Below, one piece after another: positions 34,035 to 45,869 of a DNA stretch of 64,000 bases (position 1 is the first letter of the stretch; each line of letters opens with the position of its first letter). This stretch comes from Locusta migratoria. Its lineage: Eukaryota; Arthropoda; Insecta; Orthoptera; Acrididae. The position numbers and the translations under genes were made by a program. The DNA lies in NCBI GenBank assembly GCA_026315105.1, contig CM048744.1:363941168-364005167 (forward strand), given 5' to 3'. Under the pieces are notes generated by a model. It had not been told where the DNA came from. It searched no databases and saw nothing but the letters and a program-made list of their open reading frames with translations.

Positions 34035-37000
34035 CTAGTGGTGATACAGTTTCTTAAAGAATTCCTGCAGAACAAGGAGATCATGTTTATCAAGATTTTC
34101 ACTGTCTTCACTGCGAAAATTTCTGTTTTTTGTCTGCGCTGGACCTTCATCCTCACTGCCTGGCACATGCACACTATCTGCCCCAGTGTCACTGCTTTCT
34201 GTACTGTGATCTGTCAGTTTTGGGGAATTTTCAGTAGTAACAAAATATTCAGTAGCTGAATTAGAGAAATCATTTGGAGTAGTGGCATCAGTCAACTCTT
34301 GTGATGAATCTGTAACACCTGTAGTACTTAGCATGGTTGTATTTCCTTCTTCAGTTGTTTTTTCTGCATTTTTCAACCAACTTTCTGGGAGAGTAACTAT
34401 TTCAGTAGTTGTTATTTCCTGGCGCGATTGAGAAAAGTTTTGCTCAGGTCCACTGGATGACACATTGTGTCTGAATGATGCAACTTCTGGCAGTATTTTT
34501 AGTGTTTCATTACTGGGACTACTGTTTTTTGTTATTGATTTTAAGTGTGAGTCATGACTTGAAGATTGCTGGTCTACTGATGTCTCATTATAATTACTTA
34601 TCACTGTAGTGGCATCATCATTTTTTGGCTGCTCTGTAACTTCTTCTGTTATAATTGGTTGTTCTGAAGTGGGAACATTTTCTCCATTCTCAGTTGTAGT
34701 TTCTAAAGTGGTTTCCAAATGTTCTGCATTCAGAAAACTGTTTTCAGGGATTTGTAATGCAGAATTTCTTTTCTCAGGCATTCTGTTACTTTCTGGAATG
34801 GAAACATCTTCAGTTGTTGTTACATCAATACTATCAGTGTTAAATGTACTTTCCTCGTGAATAGTTGATTCAGTAGTAAGAACATCAGCACTCCCTTCAG
34901 TACTTACGTTCTGTTGCTTTTGTGGTAACCTACTTTGATCATTTAGAAATCCGGTCATGTAACCTTTTTCTAAAAGTTTCTTTGTTTCTGCATCATCTGT
35001 TTGAGTACCAATGGTTCGTGCAGTATCATTAGTAACATTGTCTATTTCTGATAGTGGAAACACATTGGTTACCTGTTCAGTTTGTTCTTCTTTCGTGCTG
35101 CTTGCTTCTTCATCATCTTCTGCAACTACTACATCCATCTGATGAAGTGCCATTTCATCTTTAAACAATAACACTGGTGGTTCTTCTCGTATGAATGTAT
35201 CAGACACATCTGTTTCAGAGATATGTGTTCCACTTTGAACATTCGAGGGATTTGGTGGCTTGGCTTCAAGATGTTCTGCAGTTTCATTAGATTTGTTATG
35301 ATCTGTAAATGAGCTTTCACTTTTTGGAAGACTGTCAGTATTATCACTATCTGACTTTTCATAAGTTTCTTTCAAGATTAGTTTGCTGCTTTCAGAACTA
35401 TTTTCATCTACTTTAGAATCATTGACATTTGCATCTGATATTTTAAGAAACACCTCACTTTGCTTAGTTGCATTTATTGGTGAGGAAGCATTAACAGTTT
35501 CATTGTAAATTTTAGATTCTTCTGTACTCCCTTCTGGCGTAGTTATATCAGCACTCAAAGTTAATTCCTCATATTCTGTTGTAGTAGAGTGCTGATAATT
35601 TGACTTAAATACTACATTATCTTTTTTATTGACTGTTCTTTTTGTTGCAAATTCAGATGGCATTTCTGTTGTAATTTGACCAGACTCCTTTTCATAAGCT
35701 GTTGTTGAGACATTTTCATCAAATATTGCATCATTGTCTGTCACTGCAAAGGCTTCAATTGTAGTTGGCTTACTGCTGTCATGCTTATCGTAAGTGTAAA
35801 TTATTCTGTCAGTAGTAATTGGTGGTCTGTTATCATCAGTTGATTCTTCATCATCATCATTTATTATTCCACCATCAAATTCATCATCATCTGTGACACG
35901 TATGTTGGTAATTATAGGTGAAGTTCTTTGTGTTTCTGCTTTTTCATTTTCAATCACGGATAATTTTTCTTCTTTATCACTGGAACTGCTAATGTTTTCA
36001 TTTTCTTTTTGTGTTATAGAATTAGTTTCAAATTGGATTTTATCTACTGTCCGATTTTCTCTTGGTCCAGTTTCAAGCTCATGAGACTTGCTGATGTGAT
36101 GAACTACACTTTCTGTTGTGTAACCATCACTACTAATATCCTGAGTTGTGTAATAATTTTCACTTGTTTTCTCACTTTCTTCTGTGACAATGTCATTTGG
36201 TACATTATTTGAAGCTTCAGTGATCTCTTCATTAGCTCTCTGTCCATTATCAGAACTTACTGAAACTGTGTCACTTTCAGGTTGAAATGTACTAGTGACA
36301 GCACTATGTTCTTGAAATTCAAGATTTACTTCTTTTCCTTCTGTGAAATACTCTTCTGTATTAACAACAGGAACATCCTGGCCATTACTGGACTCCTCTG
36401 TCAGATTTTCATCTGCTTGAAAGGAAATATCTGTTGACATATGTCCTTCATTTTCTGTTTCAGAGTCAGATTTCTTTAGAAATGAATTTGTTTCAGTAAG
36501 TGTATTCCTTTCAGTAACACCCGTTACATCTGAATTGGTTTGGAATTCAGTTGTATGGCTATCATTGCTTTCAGTCATATCAGTTCTAAACTGTTCAGTG
36601 ACTTTTTCTGGGTCTGCGGCAGCTTCAATTTTTAGAGTATTCATGGTGGTTTTATCTGTTACATCTTCATTGCCACCATAAGTTGTCTCCAGGTTTGGAT
36701 GAATGGTTACACCTGTTGCTCCTGGTATTTCTGCAGGATTCCTACTGGTACTTTGTATGTCATCTGTAATAATGTCTTGGTCTACTTCTCTGGAATAGTT
36801 AGGTGTCTGTAACAATTCAAATGAAGTTGATTCGGTTGCTACCTCTGTTACTTTAATTGAAGTAACCTCTTTCTGCATTACAGGTTTAACTTTGACTAAA
36901 TTTTCAGTGTTGGGTGGACGCTCTTGTTCTTCAGATTTTACTGCTTCATCACTCTGTGGGAGATCAAGTTCATCTATATTTGATTTTCCCGTGACACCTG

Positions 37001-37150
37001 AAACTTCACCTAATCTCAAAATTCTTTCATCTGTGTTGGTTGAATCCAGTTGCTGGTCTTCATCCAGCAGCAATGTACGATGTATGTGGTTATCAGTATC
37101 TCCAGCCACTGTTGGAACAGGAAACTGTGGACGTTTCCTATTTATGGTCT
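34035..37150 (-). CDS. VWC/mucin-like secreted protein gene, terminal exon (acidic Ser/Thr/Glu-rich tail)
   Basis: A single open exon of 3,116 bp encoding 1,038 residues to a TAG stop at 34035-34037. It opens after TGTTTACAG in the phase needed by the VWC2 exon, so the joined protein runs ...CPPLE-TINRKRPQ. The reading frame also has an ATG 10 bp upstream of the exon, but that lies in the intron. The tail is low-complexity and rich in Thr, Ser and Glu, with repeated TTE, STE and TTEN steps, many Asn-x-Ser/Thr sequons (for example NETVNASS, NVSSS, NFSQS) and an Asp/Glu run near the middle (VTDDDEFDGG...NDDDEES). I see no cysteine and no membrane span; it ends in a more hydrophobic, basic piece (LLVLQEFFKKLYHH) that may be a folded end or short partner motif. 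With the VWC modules this suggests a heavily glycosylated secreted mucin-like matrix protein. Tenectin-type insect proteins mix VWC and mucin-like regions, but no orthology is claimed and no RGD is present. Confidence 0.88.
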
Positions 37151-37308
37151 CTGTAAACATTAAAAAATCTGTTTATTTATGTTTCATAATTATGCTACAC
37201 ATTTAAAATAAAATAAAATGTGTTGTTCAGCTTATTCTAATAGTATCTATTGAAATAAAATTCATATACTAAGACTAATATTTCTTTGAAAAATACACAC
37301 TTACAAAA

Positions 37309-38215
37309 AGACCTTCTGGCCTCAGAAAATCAGTTTGGGATGAGACTTCATATGTTAGTCATATACATCAAGGGCGTGCAGTAATAGAAATTTTAAAGCA
37401 CGCTATCCAGAAAATTCTGAGAAAAAGGGCTATATAGTTAAGCACAACTGATATACACCTTGTATACCAGTCAATAAAACCTATACAGGAGTATGGTGAA
37501 ATAGCTCAGTCAATAGCATGTTTGACTGCCATGTGCATGATCAGGTTGTGATGCAAACATTTTTTTTATTTGTTTTAAAAATTATAACAATTTTAAATGA
37601 AATTAATTATATAAAATATTATCAATTACATCATAAAGGACTATTTTATTTATGAAATGACAGGTGCAGCTAATTAAAATTTTAATTACAATATTTTCTT
37701 TTAAAAAGTAAAATAATTCCAAATACATATTACAGTTAATGTAAGTAGATTGAAGCATTAAATGCCATTTTCATTACAATTTGATTACAAAATTATGCAA
37801 TATTTTAAGCTGTGGGAAGGTTATGAATATTCATAGTAATTTTGAGGAACTGGTTTCTTCATGGAAAAGTAGTGTATAGCTGTTGCCTGCCCTATTGTAT
37901 GTATGCAAACAAACAGATGATCAGGAAGAATCAAACAAATAAAAAAAAAAGTTCCAGAAGGTAGTTTTGAACTGGGATCATCTAGATGACAGGCATACAA
38001 GCTACCACTTGAGCTGTTCAACCATGCTGCAGCACAGCCTTAAGTGTCAAGTGTATGAGTTATATATGTGCTGTGTTCAAAACTTTAGAATCATTTTTCT
38101 TTAAATATTATTGATAGTATGCTTTAGGACTTCCTTGTGAACACCCTTAAGGTATAATACTATCCTACAAAGTCTCATCCATATCCGAATTTCTGAGACC
38201 AGAAGGCGTATTAGA
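37309..38215. mobile_element. Foldback element with tRNA-like sequence in each arm
   Basis: Ends match in inverted orientation (CTTCTGGCCTCAGAAAATCAGTTTGGGATGAGACTTC at left; CTTCTGGTCTCAGAAATTCGGATATGGATGAGACTTT on the minus strand at right). The relation continues inward for about 260 bp per arm. Each arm holds a tRNA-like stretch: left, plus strand, ATAGCTCAGTCAATAGCATG...GGTTGTGATGC at 37500-37555; right, minus strand, CAGCTCAAGTGGTAGCTTG...CAGTTCAAAAC at about 37965-38030, each followed by a T run and TTATTTGTTT. The centre is AT-rich. Either two tRNA-derived SINEs inserted tail to tail, or a TIR element whose arms include them. Confidence 0.7.
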
Positions 38216-38469
38216 TTTTTCACACTTCTTACTGCAAGGTGTGTGTTTTAAAATGAAGTAAGCTGATACATGTTCTAACAGAAACTTTTCAAATGTTAAT
38301 TCACTGATTCAGATGAAAAATATTTCACAGAAATAACTGGTACAGTTGACATTGGCCATTTTTCTTTTCCCAGACATACAGATCTGCTACATGGTTCAAT
38401 ATTGGGTGATGCATGATAAAATAAATAGAGGCCCCATTCAGGATTCAGGGCTAACACTATTCAGAGCAG

Positions 38470-39735
38470 GAATAGGAAACCGAACATTCTGAGAGTTGTA
38501 GGATTAATGTGTATCTTTGGGCCAATATCTTTGGAACCAGCTTCTCTGAGCTCTGTCGGCCATGTAGTTAGTCTGGATCTGTACTTTAAGTGATCTACAA
38601 TAAAGTGCATTTCTGGCTCATATATGTGGTATCTCTGGGACTCAAACCCCCTCATGATTCCCATACTGGTGACCCCAACATGATATGAACACACAACCTT
38701 CTGGATATGGCTGCCCTGCAGCAAGTTATTACGACTCGTCGAGTAACTTCAAAGGATAATCGCACCCAGGTCAACACTTGCGTTCCCCCCGTTAGTGTTA
38801 TTATTGATGTCGCACATGCACGCAATGTTGCCAGTGCTTGTAAACAAACGAGCACTTGCAAACAAAACCTGGTTGCTATGCCATCACCTTGTTCAGACAC
38901 ACCACCAGTGCTTCGTCCTACTCTAGCGGCCACCTCTCATGTTACTCTTTCTCCGCCCGCATGGTGATCTTCTTATTTCATGCTCTACCGCCCTGTTGAT
39001 CAAGCACGAATCTGAAACTTTAATTTCTCTGAATCACATGCTGCTGCCCAAGCGTGTTCTTCTTGGGAACTGCTCAAACACATCTCACATTGCCTCCCTC
39101 ACGCATGCTGGTGGCCAGCGTGTCAACTACCTCAGCACGTCGGCTCTTCTCAGCTGCCCTGAAAGCTTCCGAGCCACTGCCCAGCACCATGCTGCCCTCA
39201 CACACACTGCCAGCCGGTAAGACTACTACTTCATCACCTCAGCTCCCCTCGGCTGCCACGATAACTTCTGAGCCATTGCCCTACACTCGCGTGCATCACA
39301 GGCTGACACAGCTGCTATTTCAGTGTCTCGGCTTTCCTTGTTCGTCACAGAAGCTCCCAAGCCACCTTCCGCCAGCTTGCTCAATGCCACGCTCCATCTC
39401 ACATGCTAAAAAATATTCACTTGCCACTGCGCCCAGTGGACAGCGACATTGAATCCTGGCCTCTGCCCACCGACGTCAGTGCCACACGTTGCGCCTTGGT
39501 CATCCCCCTCCCCGCCTCATCAGAGTATTCTCCATACTGTGGGAGAGAGCTATGTGGCAAAGTGACCACATCGACCTATACTAATGTGTATCTTTGGGCC
39601 AATATCTTTGGAGCCAGCTTCTCTGAGCTCTGTCACCCAGGTAGTTAGTCTGAATCTGTACTAGAAGCTATCAACAATCGAGTGGATGTCTGACTCATAT
39701 ATGTGGTCTCTCTGGGGCTCAATCCCTTCTCGATT
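38470..39735 (+). mobile_element. Short non-autonomous LTR retrotransposon
   Basis: LTR-like copies at about 38503-38677 and 39583-39735 share AATGTGTATCTTTGGGCCAATATCTTTGGA, AGCTTCTCTGAGCTCTGTC, AGTTAGTCTG and CATATATGTGG...TCTCTGGG. The first is followed by a primer-binding-site-like TGGTGACCCCAACATG at 38669-38684 and then an ATG at 38707. The internal region is about 0.9 kb with no pol. Confidence 0.72.
38707..38967 (+). pseudogene. Truncated gag-like ORF of the short LTR element
   Basis: An 86-codon frame opens MAALQQVITTRRVTSKDN 22 bp after the PBS-like site, the position of gag in LTR retrotransposons, and ends in SPPAW-stop. It is rich in Thr, Ser, Val and Pro, with spaced cysteines. 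Downstream text to 39540 is C-rich, with repeats of GCC/AGC and CTCAGC...GCTGCC, in other frames. I do not recognise a specific gag family. Function would be structural if ever made; the frame is too short to be a working gag. Confidence 0.4.
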
Positions 39736-40044
39736 CATAATGAAGGAGATAGTGTTCAGGTTGGAAATAATCTGACAAATGTCCTTCATGAACTGACTTT
39801 ATTCTCTAAGTTGATCCTAACACTTGCACTGTACATAGAGAACTCACGGTAGAATGCTCAATTGTTTCTCGCAGAGTGGCAAAAAAATCTTGCAGCGAGA
39901 TCGAAGATGAAACACTTGTTGTATCATGCAGATTAGGCACTCATGGAACACATTGAGGTTTGAAGTGAAATCCGGGCAAAGTCTGGAATGGCAAAGTCAT
40001 CGTGGCCAATGATTGTTGGCTGGTGGGGCACATAGTATTTTTGA

Positions 40045-40045
<1 letters not shown>

Positions 40046-40089
<44 letters not shown>
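40046..40089. repeat. Poly(A) tract
   Basis: 44 consecutive A on the plus strand. Confidence 0.97.
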
Positions 40090-40093
<4 letters not shown>

Positions 40094-40149
40094 ATGAAAG
40101 TAGCGGATTTCACTTGTGTGGTCGAAAGAACAAGGAAAAAACAAAAAAG

Positions 40150-40455
40150 GTCGGGGTCACCAGTATGGGAATCGTGAGGGGCTCGAGTCCCAGAGAACCC
40201 ACATAATATATGAGCTAGAAATGCACTTTATTGTTGAGAAATTAAAGTACAGATCCAGCCAGTGGGAGGAAGCTGTGTGGCGGCATGTCCACATCGATAT
40301 ATATATGTATATATACTAATGTGTATCGTTGGGCCAACATCTTTGGAGCCAACCATGTAGTTAGTCTGGATCTGTACTTAAGCGATCAACAATAAAGTTC
40401 TTTTCTAGATCATATATGTGGTTTCTCTGGGACTCAAACCCCTCTCAAACCCTAT
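40150..40455. repeat. Inverted pair of LTR copies
   Basis: 40150-40258 is the minus-strand LTR end plus PBS-like site (GGGGTCACCAGTATGGGAATCG). 40262-40455 is a plus-strand LTR from GTGGGAGGAAGCTGTGTGGC through (TA)n, AATGTGTATCGTTGGGCC, AATAAAG and TCTCTGGGACTCAAACCCC. Same family as 38470-39735. Confidence 0.75.
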
Positions 40456-41560
40456 AGCAGGATTCCACTTAGCCGAATTTTTCAGAGGGCACAATTTAAT
40501 CATTGGTATTATTTACTTTAAAAATCTTGATAGGAATGTTTGTAAGCTGAGGAAGCAAGCATTTGCCCATGAGTGCCTGAAATAAGCAGAATGATTACCA
40601 CAGGAAATAATGAGTATCTTTGAGACATGAAATAATAATGGCAGCTGATCAACAAGTTGGCAAAGCAACGAAGCCCAGTATGAACCTTTGGATAACTATA
40701 AAATATTACATTTAATTGATGAAATGAGATAATATTGAATGCAACAAATGAAGCTGTCAAAACAGAATACAAATGTCTAATGTTGTTGAAAGAAAGTATA
40801 AAATAGTTCAGAAAGAATGTCTAGAGGAGAAATACACAACAGTAGAAGCATGTGCATTTATACAAAATGCAGATGTGCCATACAGGAATATTATAGAAGC
40901 CTTTGCAAGAAAGACAAGTATTTTTATCAACACTTAGAGTTATGATGGGAAGCCAGTATTGAGCAAAGGTGAGAATATTAATAAGAGCTACATAAATTTT
41001 AAGAAACACGAATACAATATTATGGAAAAGGAAATGGAAGTATCTGTAACCTGTGGATGTTTTGCTTAAAGAATAAATATAATTATACATATTTCATGGC
41101 CACTAGGCTCATCATATTAAGATACATCTGCCATCACTGGGTCACTTGGCAGAATGTTGACAGTAGATTTGAGAGCTGCTACACACCACTGTCACAACCA
41201 GCCCTTTGGTGTACCTTTCAGTTTGAATCCTGTACTATGAATAGATGATTTTCTCATGGATTGTATTTTTAACTTTGAAGTTACCTACTGTTGACATTGA
41301 ACCAGTATATGAACTTTTCTGTCTTTCATATCAGGGGGTGGGCAAAGTAATATGAACACCTAACAAGGACACAATATTTATTTATTTATTACTAAGGAGA
41401 TGTCACACAAATGGCTTTAAGAACATCTGAAGCTATACAGAAAATATGTTCTGACAGAATATTAACATTTATTGTACCATAACATCTCCCAATTACTTCA
41501 ACAGTATTGGAGCTGTAAATCTGGTCTTACCTCTCTGTACTAAAACTCTCCATTAACTGC

Positions 41561-41856
41561 TCAGTTATGTTGAGACATAGCAATTTTACTGTCCAGGGGA
41601 GATGTTTGATTTTCTGATGAATTATAAAGCACATCTGAACCTTTTTGGCTGTATGTAGGTGAAAAGGAGATGTTTGATATCATCTCTTCTGAGCATTCCC
41701 AACTTGTTTCTGTTGTATTATTAAGTGGGAAGAAATCTCCCTCTGACATTGGTGAACTATTTGGTAACAGGTTTTTAGAATTAACAATGTACATAACTGT
41801 GTTATTAAATAATCCAAATACTGAATGGTAACTTGCCTTTTTAAAATTTATTACCT
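41561..41856 (-). other. Candidate alternative or poison exon in intron 3 of the VWC gene
   Basis: An open stretch of about 98 codons follows an ACGACAG acceptor-like site at 41857. It starts in phase 1 like every other exon of the gene, so VWC2 could splice to it as ...PPLE-VINFKKAS. The product would be short, Ser/Asn-rich and sequon-dense (FNNTV, PNSSP, NNTTE, NISF, NSSENQT), with composition similar to the main tail, and ends in TGA at 41561-41563. A consensus donor (AGAGAG|GTAAGA, exon end 41531) lies about 30 bp past the stop, and an AATAAA signal on the minus strand at 41468-41473. It could therefore be an alternative last exon or a stop-containing cassette. The polypyrimidine tract is poor, so chance is a real alternative. 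Confidence 0.32.
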
Positions 41857-43205
41857 CTGTCGTGCAGTAGGTTGCACTGATCATGCTTTGCTACTACTAG
41901 ATGTGGAAGAGTTAAAGAGGTATCATTAATTGATATAGGCACTTATGGGAAAACACAGTGCAGAAATCATTACATGTCAGCAAACAGACCCCGCTCATTT
42001 CAAAACCCGGATTTTTGTTATTTCCAAATCTTTTTATTTTTATTTTGTCTAAACTTCTGTAACTAACCAGATATCATTAATTATAAATTTCAGTCACTTC
42101 TAACTTAACTTGCCTGTTATTGCTTAACTACTGGGAATATTGGAAAGATAATTACACAGAAAAGATCACATGAATATTATGCACTTTTATATGCATGGAT
42201 GTGTAAAATATTCTTATTCCATGATCTTGAAATACGTTCTTTCTTTACATCATTGTGGGAGTCATAACTCCCCCCTTAGGGTCTCCCCTTCATATTTCAA
42301 TGTATTTCAAACTGTTGCATACTTTTTTCACCACTAAACCTTACCATCAGTAAATGTACAAACCTGAAAAAGTGAGTTGGACAGTCATGATGTTTGCAGT
42401 TTGATTTCACAACAATTTGCTACTATCTCAGACAACTTACACCCCTGATATGTATTCACCTTCTTCACTTAAATTAAGCCATACACACTAGATCGTATGT
42501 ACAAGGTCATGGACTTGAATATTTTCATTAAGAGTCCTTAATTAAAAACCAAATATTAATTAATCATGGTGTCAGTGCCTTATTTAAAAGGTAGGTAGGG
42601 TAAATCCTTGTTGAGCGTGTGATAGCTCAAATGCTACTTTCATTAGTTACAGCTAATCCTTTCATTCATTTGACATTTGCATATCAATAGTTTGTTAAGT
42701 AAAATCTCCTTTAATGTTTTACACACAGTTTTCTTTAATTAGCCTGTCTTCAGTGAATTTGTTGAGGGCAGGTACTGTATATAGAACCCATAGTCCATTG
42801 TGAATCTGGCTCTGGAACTAGAATATGCAACACTTATGTTACTCTATTTCCATGACTCTTGTGGTACAAGTGGGCTTTGGGCCAGGTAAGATGTTAATGA
42901 GGTAAGATGCCAGTGAGGTTGTAAAGGACCATTGTGAAGTGTGCCGGGTTGAGAAAAGTAAAGTGGGTGATTTGTGTGAGTTGTTGAAACAGTGACTTCT
43001 AGTTTTTTTATGCCATTATTACATCCATTATGCTACACAGTTTCATCACCTGTGAAATTTAATGTCACTCCTTTATTCTGATGAAGATTGTACAATGAAC
43101 TGTAGTTGTTTCTATTTACTGTACTGAAAATAGAGATCTAGTTGGGCAAAGTTCTACTCATCATGCAAATTTTTGGTCATTAAAGACAAAGCTTAAAATG
43201 GACAA

Positions 43206-43400
43206 GGTGGCCGAGGAGACTGAGGTGCGCCAGTCACAGTCTGCACGGCCACTACGGTCGGGGGCTCGAATCCCCCCTCGGGCATGGATATTTGTGCCGT
43301 CCTTAGTCTTAGCTAGTTCATAAGTAGTTTGTAAGTTTAGGGACAGATGACCCCTTAGTTCAGTCCCATAAGCTATACAAACATTTGAATATATTTTTTT
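43206..43400 (+). repeat. tRNA-derived SINE, family 1
   Basis: Starts GGTGGCCGAGGAGACTGAGG, B box GGCTCGAATCC (one change), GGGCATGGATATTTGTGCC, and a 3' end CATAAGCTATACAAACATTTGAAT. Flanked by AAATGGACAA on both sides (43196-43205 and 43401-43410). Confidence 0.93.
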
Positions 43401-43444
43401 AAATGGACAATATAATGAATGCTGAATTTACATAGTGCTAGAAC

Positions 43445-43740
43445 AAACTCAGATTTCAGAGAATTGCAGAATTACTGAGACCAACAAAACTGCTTGGCAC
43501 AGGTAAGGCACCAGAATCATTACATAGGGGTGCATTATCATTTTGGAATATGACACTGTTAGAAATAACTAAATCATATTGAAATAATTCGCAGATAAAC
43601 TGCCAGGTTTCAGTGTCCAACGGACACAATATTCCAGCAAACGACCACATTGCCCTCATCAGGTGTGCTGATGAACTGACTGATTGGGGGTCCTCGCCGC
43701 AATTTTATCGCCATCCACTCTATCGGCAGTCCATGCTGAA
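43445..43740 (-). repeat. Probable Penelope-related fragment
   Basis: Minus strand ACACCTGATGAGGGCAATGTGGTCGTTTGCTGG...TCCGTTGGACACTGAAACC resembles the CTGATGA-containing LTR end of other Penelope families. It abuts the mariner relic. Confidence 0.4.
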
Positions 43741-43744
43741 GCAG

Positions 43745-44330
43745 GTGATAAGTTCCTTGATCACATTGTGACAGGTGATGAGATGTTGGTTTATCACCAT
43801 ACATCTTAATCCCAGTAACAATCAATGCAATGATGCCATTGGAATTCACCAAAAGCCAAGAAATGCAAAAATGTCGATTTCAGCGAAGAAAATCACAGCT
43901 TTTGTTTTTTGGGACAGGCAAGTTGGAATCTATACCTCCTGGAACGACAATTAATGCTGCTGCATATTGCCAGACTTTGAAATGTCTTTGAAGGGCAATT
44001 CAAAACAAATTCAGGGGAATGCTGACAAATGGAGTCCGCTTGCTTCATGACAACACTCATAATCAAAGCAATACTCAAACAATTCAAATGGGACGTATTG
44101 GACCATCTGCCGTACAGCCCGAACCTTGCGCCCATCGACTTCCATGTCTTCTGTTACCTTAAGTCACATCTTAGTGGAAAATCATTCCACAATGATGAAG
44201 AGATCAAAGATGAAGTTGAAATGTGGTTCCGACAACAGGTGTCAACCTTCTATGACTGTGGAATACAAAAGCTTGTGCACCAACTTAACAAATGTTTGGA
44301 CAGTGGGGGTAATTATGTCCAAAAATAACA
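43745..44330 (+). pseudogene. Mariner transposase relic
   Basis: Plus-strand reading in shifting frames gives VTGDEMLVYHH (first catalytic Asp region), SPKAKK, then, from 44029 in one open frame, FKWDVLDHLPYSPNLAPIDFHVF (the YSPDLAPxDYHLF block with the third Asp kept) and LVHQLNKCLDSGGNYVQK, the normal mariner C-terminus. The second Asp block is present as LLHDN in a different frame near 44035. Several indels separate the blocks. The N-terminal helix-turn-helix region was not found, so this is a 5'-truncated dead copy. Confidence 0.85.
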
Positions 44331-44379
44331 AATAATCTGGTTAATAAGATGTAACTATGTTCTATTTAAGAAATGCGAG

Positions 44380-45868
44380 CCATTGTGAGTGTATTTCCCC
44401 TGTCTCGTAGATCTTGCATACCAGGTGGAACCATTTCTTCCAGACTGGCTCTCCTAATGATATTAGCAGTTCATCTAATCTAGGGACCTTGTTTTGACTG
44501 AAATATTTCCGTGATATGTCAAATTCTTCTCACAGTATCATCTCACCTCTTTCATCTTCCTCTACTTTCTCTTCAATTTCTAGAATACTGTCTTCACGTT
44601 CATTTCCTTTCTATAGGCCCTATATTTATTCCTTCCATGTTTCAGCTTTCCCTTTTTTGATTATTACTGGTTTTCTGTCTGAGCTCTTGATATTCATAGA
44701 GCTGCTTTTTTTTAACTAATTTGTTATGGTCAGGGTCTATATCTACCCCTGGATATGTATTACAGTTTTGAACATGGTTTCTAAACCTATGTACCTATGT
44801 CTTATCATTATAAAGTCAATCTGGTACCTTGCAGTGTCTCCTGATCTCTTCCACATATACAGCCTTCTTTCATGATGATTAAAACAAGTGTTTATGGTGA
44901 TTAAATTGTGCTCTGCACAAACTTCTACCAGGCAATCTGCTCCTTCTTTCCTTTTCCCCAGTCCACATTCACCTACTACATTTCCTTCTCTTCCCTTTCC
45001 TACTACTATGTTCCAGTCCCCCATTACAATCAAGTTTTCGCCTCCCTTAAATGTCTGAATAATTTCTTTTATCTCCTTATACATTTGTCCAATCTCGTCA
45101 TCGTCAGCAGATCAAGTTGGCATATACACTTGTACTAGTGTGGTCAGTACTGTCTTCATGTCTATCTTTCCAAAATAATGTGCTCACTATGCTGTTCATA
45201 GTACCTTACCTTTTTCCTATTTTCTTTTTTATTATCAGACCTACACCTGGGTTACCATCTACTGACTTTGTATTTATAATCCCTGTACTCACCTGGCCAG
45301 AAATCCTGTTCATCCTGCCACCAAACTTCACTAATTCGCACCATATCTCATTTAAACCTATCCCTTTTCCTTTACAAATTTTCTAACTTACCTACCCAAT
45401 TGAAGGTTAGAAAATTCCAAGCTTTGAACCGTAGAATGCCTGTTTTAATTTCTTAATTATGACATCCTCCTGAGTAGTCCTCACCTAGAGATAAGAATGA
45501 GGGCTATTTTACCTCTGAAATATTTTACCCAAGAAGACAGCATTCATGTATTCATACAATAGAGCTGCATGTCCTCAAGAAAAGTAACGGCTGTTAGTTT
45601 CCCCCTTGCTTTCAGATATTTACAGTAACTGCTTGGCAAAGTCACATTAGCTGATGTTACAAGGCCAGCTCAGTTAGTCATCCAGACTGTTGCCCCTGCG
45701 ACTACGGAAAGGCTGCTGCCCCTCTTCTGGAACCACATGTTTGTCTGGCCTCTCCACAGATACCCTTTACTGTGGTTGCACCTGCAGTATGGATATCTGT
45801 ATCGTTGAGGCATGCAAGCCATCCCACCTCGCCAATGTCTGTGGTTCATGGAGTGGAATATCAGATTT
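44380..45868 (-). pseudogene. RTE-type LINE, 5' UTR, endonuclease and start of RT
   Basis: On the minus strand the 5' end near 45868 (CCATGAACCACAGACATTGG) is followed by an untranslated leader. The apurinic-type endonuclease starts near 45400 (MVRISEVWWQDEQDFW), then MGDWNIVVGKGREGN, TCFNHHERRLYMWKRSGD and YQIDFIMI at 45084-44743, the usual EEP block order with DWN and the YQIDFI block intact. After a deletion, 44740-44380 holds SSDRKPVIIKKGKAETWKE and NKVPRLDELLISLGEP, the start of the RT. Frames shift repeatedly. Same family as 9147-9965. Confidence 0.85.
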
Positions 45869-45869
45869 A

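Noticed and set aside
34038..37206. Several plus-strand frames opposite the long exon
   Set aside because: Shadows of the minus-strand coding exon, Ser/Val-rich as expected from reversed acidic codons.
39054..39452. 132-codon plus-strand frame rich in Ser, Pro and Leu
   Set aside because: Lies inside the short LTR element; composition follows the C-rich repeats, no domain.
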